Origin: an uncultured Coriobacteriaceae bacterium
GTDB taxonomy: Bacteria > Actinomycetota > Coriobacteriia > Coriobacteriales > Atopobiaceae
Length of the DNA: 7,256 nt
Assembly: GCA_900552935.1 (NCBI GenBank)
Contig: USBN01000054.1
Coordinates: 1 to 7,256, forward strand
Direction of reading: 5' to 3'
In this document: one piece after another, positions 3,455-7,256 of the stretch
How positions within the stretch are numbered: position 1 is the first letter of the stretch
Layout: every line of letters begins with the position of its first letter
The notes under the pieces: model-generated
Seen by the model: only the letters and a program-made list of their open reading frames with translations
The model's database searches: none
What the model was told of the DNA's origin: nothing
Position numbers and translations under genes: made by a program

Positions 3455-5629
3455 ATGAAGAGACGCATCTCGGTATTCCTCCTAGCACTCTGCATGGCCC
3501 TCATGCTGGTGCCCGCCGCCGCCCTTGCCGAGGGCGATGCGATGGCCTCCTCGCCCAGCAGCGCCGTCTACGTGTCGGCGTCCGGCGACGATGCCAACGA
3601 CGGCACCGAGGCCGCCCCGTACAAGACAATCGCCAAGGCCTGCGCAGAGGTCGAGGACGGCGGCACCATCCGACTGCTCTCCGACATCGAGACCGAAGGC
3701 AAGCTCGTGCTGGCGCAGGGCAAGTCCGTGACGATCGAGGGCAAGGCCGGCGACGTCGCGCCCGTCATCACCTGCGCCCCGGCGAGTTCCGACCTCTACG
3801 CGCTCGAGGTCGGCTCCGAGAGGGACCCCGAGGTCCCCTCGTCCGTCACGCTCAGGAACGCCACCGTCGACGCCGAGGCCCAGGACCTGCGCTGCGTGCG
3901 TGTCTGCCCTGGCGCCACACTCACGCTCGACAGCGGCGCCACGGTCTGCAACGGGCGCGCAGTCCACCAGGACGGCACGACCGGTCCCAGCGACTGGGGC
4001 GGCGGCATCGTCGTCGACGGTGGCGCGAGGCTCGTCATGAACGACGGCTCTGCCGTGACAGGCTGCTCCGCCGAGATGGGCGGTGGCGTCTACCTGAGCG
4101 GCGAGATGGTCATGAACGGCGGCACGGTCGCTGACAACACGGCCGTCGGCGACTTCTACACCATCGGTGGCCAGAGCATCAGCATAAATGCACACGGCGG
4201 CGGCGTCCTCATCCGCGCCAACCGTGCGGACTATGACGAGAGTTACGACACCCCCGCGAAGATGACCATGAACGGCGGCGCGATTCGCGACAACGCCGCG
4301 ACGAGCGACACGAGCGCCTTCGGCGGCGGCATCGCGATCCTCGGCACACGGGAAAACGGCCAGACGATCACCAACGAGTTCGCAATGAATGGCGGCGAGA
4401 TCTCCGGAAACAAGGCCTCCTATGGCGGTGGCATCTCGGTCTACGCCCACGACAACTACTGGCAGGGCAACGCCAACGTCAAGATTTCTGGCGACGCGCG
4501 CATCACCGATAACCACGCCCGTACCCGCGGTGGCGGTATCTGCCTGTTCGGCAATAACTCGCAGGACTACTACAGCGTCGTCGAGATGGCCGGCGGTGAG
4601 ATCTCCGGCAACACCACCAACGGCAGCGGCGGTGGCGTCTACCTCCAGGCCTTCGGCGACGAGCTCTACATGACCGGCGGCTCCGTGAGCAACAACAAGG
4701 CCGCGCAGGGCGGCGGCATCTCCATCAACTCCGGCCTCGCCGGCGACAACACGGACGCAGTCGCTTGCCTCTTGGGCGGCACCGTCAGCGGCAACGTCGC
4801 GACGGACGGCTACCCGACACTCGACGACGCCAGCGAGCGCGCATACTACGGCAACGCGATCGCCCAGGACGGCACCCTGTACCTGGACGGCGTCAACACG
4901 ACGGTCGAGGGTGACATCCGTCTGGGCTGCATGGTCGACACGAACGACAACAGCATCGACGAGAACCGCGTCGTGTCGCTTGTCAACGGCTCCGACTCTA
5001 TGAATGACTTCGAGCTCAGTTCGTTTGAAGGCGAATCCATCGATGGCAGAGACGTCGTCGTCCCGGCGAGCGTCTCCTATGGCGGCAAGGTCCTCGAGGT
5101 TGATGACGCCGAGCCGTACATGACGCACTTCACGCACAACCACAAGGGCATCATCGCGAGCACGCTCTACACCGACCTCGTCCCCGGCGCCTCGGCCAGG
5201 GAGAAGAGCCTCGTCCTGTACGGTGAGCCCAAGCTCTACGCCGTCACCTACACGGACGGCGTTGACGGCGAGGACGTCTTCGAGGACCAGGTGACCGACG
5301 GTCTGCGCTTTGGCGTCGCCACCCCCGCCTTCAACGGCACCCCGACGCGCGATGGCTATGTCTTCAAGGGTTGGGAGCCCAGCGTCGCGCAGATGGTCAC
5401 CGGCGACGCCGTCTACGTCGCCCAGTGGGAGCGCGTCGCGACCGGAGAGTCCAAGCCGGCAGACCCCGCCAACCCCTCGAACCCCGCCAACCCCTCGAAC
5501 CCGGCGAAGCCCGGCAACGACGGCAAGCTGCCACAGACCGGCGACACGAGCCTGACGCTGGTCGCCCCGCTGGCAGCCGTGGGACTCGCGGCACTCGGCG
5601 CGGCGTTCCTCGCCCGTCGCAGGGCCTAG
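3455..5629 (+). CDS. LPQTG-anchored beta-helix surface protein with InlB/Flg_new-type repeat
   Basis: This 724-residue secreted protein should be attached to peptidoglycan by a housekeeping-type sortase; an adhesin or mucus/host-contact role is inferred. The signal peptide is residues 1-25 (MKRR, hydrophobic core, AAALA, then EG). A DUF1565-like opening segment at 38-62 (VYVSASGDDANDGTEAAP) leads into a right-handed beta-helix. About seven copies of a GGxIxxNxA motif are visible (near 222, 274, 313, 348, 380, 408, 441), interleaved with GGG(I/V) turns, as in polymorphic-membrane-protein-like helices. An InlB B/Flg_new-type repeat occupies about 594-659, ending in GYVFKGWEP and YVAQWE. A Pro/Asn linker (about 664-691) precedes LPQTG (692-696), a hydrophobic helix and the tail RRRA. 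Start: ATG with AAGGAAG 8 nt upstream. The mature part has nine cysteines, including a CxxxC at 147-151. Full length; convergent with a second LPQTG gene. Confidence 0.92.
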   Translation: MKRRISVFLLALCMALMLVPAAALAEGDAMASSPSSAVYVSASGDDANDGTEAAPYKTIAKACAEVEDGGTIRLLSDIETEGKLVLAQGKSVTIEGKAGDVAPVITCAPASSDLYALEVGSERDPEVPSSVTLRNATVDAEAQDLRCVRVCPGATLTLDSGATVCNGRAVHQDGTTGPSDWGGGIVVDGGARLVMNDGSAVTGCSAEMGGGVYLSGEMVMNGGTVADNTAVGDFYTIGGQSISINAHGGGVLIRANRADYDESYDTPAKMTMNGGAIRDNAATSDTSAFGGGIAILGTRENGQTITNEFAMNGGEISGNKASYGGGISVYAHDNYWQGNANVKISGDARITDNHARTRGGGICLFGNNSQDYYSVVEMAGGEISGNTTNGSGGGVYLQAFGDELYMTGGSVSNNKAAQGGGISINSGLAGDNTDAVACLLGGTVSGNVATDGYPTLDDASERAYYGNAIAQDGTLYLDGVNTTVEGDIRLGCMVDTNDNSIDENRVVSLVNGSDSMNDFELSSFEGESIDGRDVVVPASVSYGGKVLEVDDAEPYMTHFTHNHKGIIASTLYTDLVPGASAREKSLVLYGEPKLYAVTYTDGVDGEDVFEDQVTDGLRFGVATPAFNGTPTRDGYVFKGWEPSVAQMVTGDAVYVAQWERVATGESKPADPANPSNPANPSNPAKPGNDGKLPQTGDTSLTLVAPLAAVGLAALGAAFLARRRA
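5463..5498 (+). repeat. 18-bp tandem repeat in the wall-spanning linker
   Basis: Two perfect copies of an 18-bp unit (5463-5480 and 5481-5498) encode the PANPSN repeat of the linker, followed by a degenerate third copy. The unit is a multiple of three, so copy-number change would lengthen or shorten the linker in frame. Confidence 0.85.
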
Positions 5630-5663
5630 CGCGCCTCAGTGCACGCGACATAGAGCTTCACAC

Positions 5664-5692
5664 AGCCGGCGGGTCCGTCCCGCCGGCTTTTT
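5664..5692 (+). terminator. Rho-independent terminator of the surface protein gene
   Basis: GCCGGCGGG (5665-5673) and CCCGCCGGC (5679-5687) form a perfect 9-bp stem, extendable by one A-T pair, around TCCGT. TTTTT follows at 5688-5692. It lies 35 bp after the stop codon. The minus-strand side has no T-run, so it acts in the plus direction. Confidence 0.95.
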
Positions 5693-5711
5693 GTTGCCGC
5701 ACGCGAGGCGC

Positions 5712-5827
5712 GACGAGCGTCACTCGCCGGCCTCGCCTCACCCCACGGTCGCTCGCCGGCCGCAGAGCACCTCGCAGCCGCTCGCCGACCACGTCGCGCC
5801 CCACGGTCGCTCGGCGACCACGCCGCA
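5712..5827. repeat. Degenerate 29-bp tandem repeat, four units
   Basis: The motif GCTCGCCGRCC and close variants recurs at 5722, 5751, 5780 and 5809, exactly 29 bp apart. Units two (5741-5769) and four (5799-5827) share the identical 15-mer CCCCACGGTCGCTCG. Unit one is the most diverged. There are no unique spacers, so it is not CRISPR. It lies between the ends of two convergent genes. Confidence 0.8.
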
Positions 5828-5872
5828 TACCCACCCGCCAACCGTACCGTGTCCGCCATGCCAGACATGAGA

Positions 5873-5906
5873 ACGCGCGCCGCCCGGGAATCCGGACGAC
5901 GCGCGT
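5873..5906 (-). terminator. Probable terminator of the second surface protein gene
   Basis: ACGCGCG (5873-5879) and CGCGCGT (5900-5906) pair perfectly. After one mismatch the inner arms 5881-5887 and 5892-5898 pair for 7 bp around GAAT. One inner pair is U-G only in minus-strand RNA and A-C in the plus strand, which favours function for the minus-strand gene. The tail TTCTCATGT is only moderately U-rich. It starts 32 nt beyond the stop codon at 5938. Confidence 0.55.
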
Positions 5907-5937
5907 CACGCACTAGCTATCGGCGACGAAAGGTCCG

Positions 5938-7256
5938 CTAGGACCTGCGGTGCGCAAGGACCGAGCCCACGAGGGCGACCGCAGCCAAGGCGCCCAGAGG
6001 CGCCGCCGAGGTGCCGGAGTCGCCGGTCTGCGGCAGGTCGGCGCCTGACTTGGTCGCGCCGGAATCGGGATTGCCAGAATCGGGCGTGGGCTTGCCGGGC
6101 TCGGGATCAGTCGTCGCCGGAGGCGCAGAGGTCGCGGTGTTGGTCACCGTGAAGCCACCCGCCATGTCGCCGGTCACCTCGGAGCGGAAGCCATCCACCG
6201 CGACCTCGGCCACGGTGTACTCGATTTCAGAGCCGTCGAGCGCGTACTTGGGCAGGTCATCGAAGGTGCCGGTCCAGCCGTTGTCCTCGCCAAGCTCGAG
6301 CGAGTCGACCACCGTCGCACCATTGAGCAGGTTGACGGTGACCTTCTCGGGGTGGGAGGACGCGGAGGCGTCCCAGACCTTCCTCACGGAGACGCTCACG
6401 CGCTCGTCCCTACCAACCACCACGCCGCCGTTCGCGCCGATGCCGCCGCCGCGCGTGGCCGTGTTGCCGGTGATGAGCAGCGTCGTCTGAGCGGCGCCGA
6501 GGTCATAGGCCTCGTCGGCAATGGTGGACTTGAGGGCGACGTTCGGCGTCGCGTCGGTGAAGGTCTGGGGGTCGCCGTTGTCGCCGCCCTCGACGAAGCG
6601 GGGCACGTCGGGGTTGACCGCGGCGAACATGCCCACAGGCGCGAACAGGCCACCGTCCCGGTACCAGGAGACCTTGCCGCCGCCAGGAGCGCGGTTGGCG
6701 AGGGTCAGGGTGTGGGTATCGCCCTCGAAGCCCGTGAAGACGAAGTCGTCGCCCACGCCGTCCGAGGTATTCCTGGCGATGAGGCCGCCGTCCTGGACAT
6801 AGATCTTGGAGTCGCCCGTCGGGCAGAACCACATGCCTCCGCCCTGCTCGGTGGCGCTGTTCCCCGTAACCTGGGCGTTATCGACGTGGAGGGTGCTGTA
6901 GTGGCTGTCATTGCCCTCGCTGTAGACGCCGCCACCCATGTTCCAGGCGGTGTTGTCCGTGATGGAGCCCGCGCCGAGAGTGACGCCGTTGGAGAAGGAG
7001 TACACGCCGCCGCCACAGTAGGCGGTGTTGCCGGAGATGACGCCGCCGCAGGAAGCGGACCCGCCCTCGGCCTCACCCTCCGCCCTCATGGCGAAGACGG
7101 TGTTCATCTCGGCGCCGATGCCCTGGACACCAGGGTCGACGACGCAGACGCCGCCACCCTTGCCGTCGGCAGCGGCGCTGTTGCCGCAAATCCGGCCGCC
7201 GGTCATGGTGAACTCGGCGTTGCCCTCGACGTGGACCGCACCGGAAGGCGTGCGGG
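5938..7256 (-). CDS. LPQTG-anchored surface protein with beta-helix repeats and Cna-B domain (5' end missing)
   Basis: The reading frame stays open to the right edge, so 438 C-terminal residues are visible and the signal peptide lies outside. The visible part begins in a glycine-rich beta-helix region (to about residue 165) with GGRICGNSA, GGVISGNTA, SITDNTA, QVTGNSA and repeated GGG(V/M) turns. A linking region follows, ending in TLLITGNTATRGGGIGANGG (257-276). A Cna-B domain spans about 285-373. It keeps the likely isopeptide trio: Lys in VRKVW (292), Glu in YTVAE (350) and Asn in VTNT (372), a self-made crosslink known in this fold. A Pro/Asp/Ser linker precedes LPQTG (407-411), a hydrophobic helix and HRRS. 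It would be sortase-anchored at the cell surface, with the Cna-B domain as a stalk holding the helix outward. Five cysteines are visible. Convergent with, and likely a distant paralogue of, the neighbouring LPQTG gene; an adhesin role is inferred. Confidence 0.9.
   Translation of the reverse strand, partial: RTPSGAVHVEGNAEFTMTGGRICGNSAAADGKGGGVCVVDPGVQGIGAEMNTVFAMRAEGEAEGGSASCGGVISGNTAYCGGGVYSFSNGVTLGAGSITDNTAWNMGGGVYSEGNDSHYSTLHVDNAQVTGNSATEQGGGMWFCPTGDSKIYVQDGGLIARNTSDGVGDDFVFTGFEGDTHTLTLANRAPGGGKVSWYRDGGLFAPVGMFAAVNPDVPRFVEGGDNGDPQTFTDATPNVALKSTIADEAYDLGAAQTTLLITGNTATRGGGIGANGGVVVGRDERVSVSVRKVWDASASSHPEKVTVNLLNGATVVDSLELGEDNGWTGTFDDLPKYALDGSEIEYTVAEVAVDGFRSEVTGDMAGGFTVTNTATSAPPATTDPEPGKPTPDSGNPDSGATKSGADLPQTGDSGTSAAPLGALAAVALVGSVLAHRRS

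Noticed and set aside
3482..5143. 553-residue open frame on the minus strand, antisense to the first LPQTG gene
   Set aside because: It is the complement of a GC-rich, glycine/asparagine-repeat coding frame. Its product is a low-information Val/Ala/Asp/Arg mixture with no domain, while the plus strand has a signal peptide, ordered domains, LPQTG and its own terminator.
5712..5827. Possible CRISPR array because of regular 29-bp spacing
   Set aside because: Units directly abut and are degenerate throughout; there are no unique spacers and no cas genes.

Overview
This is a GC-rich window (roughly 65% G+C by eye). The gene content points to a high-GC Gram-positive anaerobe of the Coriobacteriia type (Olsenella/Collinsella/Atopobium relatives). 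The evidence is two LPQTG sortase-anchored surface proteins with glycine-rich beta-helix repeats, a DegV-family fatty-acid-binding protein, a DUF1622 membrane protein, and a tRNA-Asp with encoded CCA. The taxon is inferred from style and composition; no marker gene fixes it.

Layout, left to right. (1) Positions 1-917 hold a minus-strand set: the first nine codons of a probable queA running off the left edge, a DUF1622 membrane protein (118-480), and tRNA-Asp(GUC) (841-917) with its own promoter and a textbook terminator. (2) Positions 918-1248 are non-coding and hold two imperfect but extensive inverted repeats. (3) A RimJ/RimL-like GNAT acetyltransferase lies on the minus strand (1249-1761). 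(4) The divergent intergenic 1762-2108 is a low-complexity, CpG/CA-rich tract with a (CGGGCA)4 tandem repeat. (5) degV lies on the plus strand (2109-3053). (6) The 401-bp gap 3054-3454 contains a perfect 25-bp inverted repeat with an 18-nt loop, then the leader of the next gene. (7) A complete 724-residue LPQTG surface protein lies on the plus strand (3455-5629), closed by a strong terminator. (8) A short convergent gap carries four degenerate units of exactly 29 bp. (9) A second LPQTG surface protein lies on the minus strand (5938-7256), its N-terminus missing at the right edge.

The clearest shared function is at the right end. Two convergent genes encode secreted beta-helix proteins meant for covalent attachment to peptidoglycan by a sortase, one with an InlB/Flg_new-type repeat and the other with a Cna-B stalk domain. 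They look like adhesins or host/mucus-interaction proteins. No sortase gene is visible. The left genes are unlinked housekeeping functions. The less explained material is in the intergenic DNA: the long perfect hairpin at 3147-3214, the dyads at 1019-1133, the Z-DNA-like tract at 1880-2029, and the 29-bp array at 5712-5827. I found no CRISPR array, phage, toxin-antitoxin, restriction or other clear defence system.
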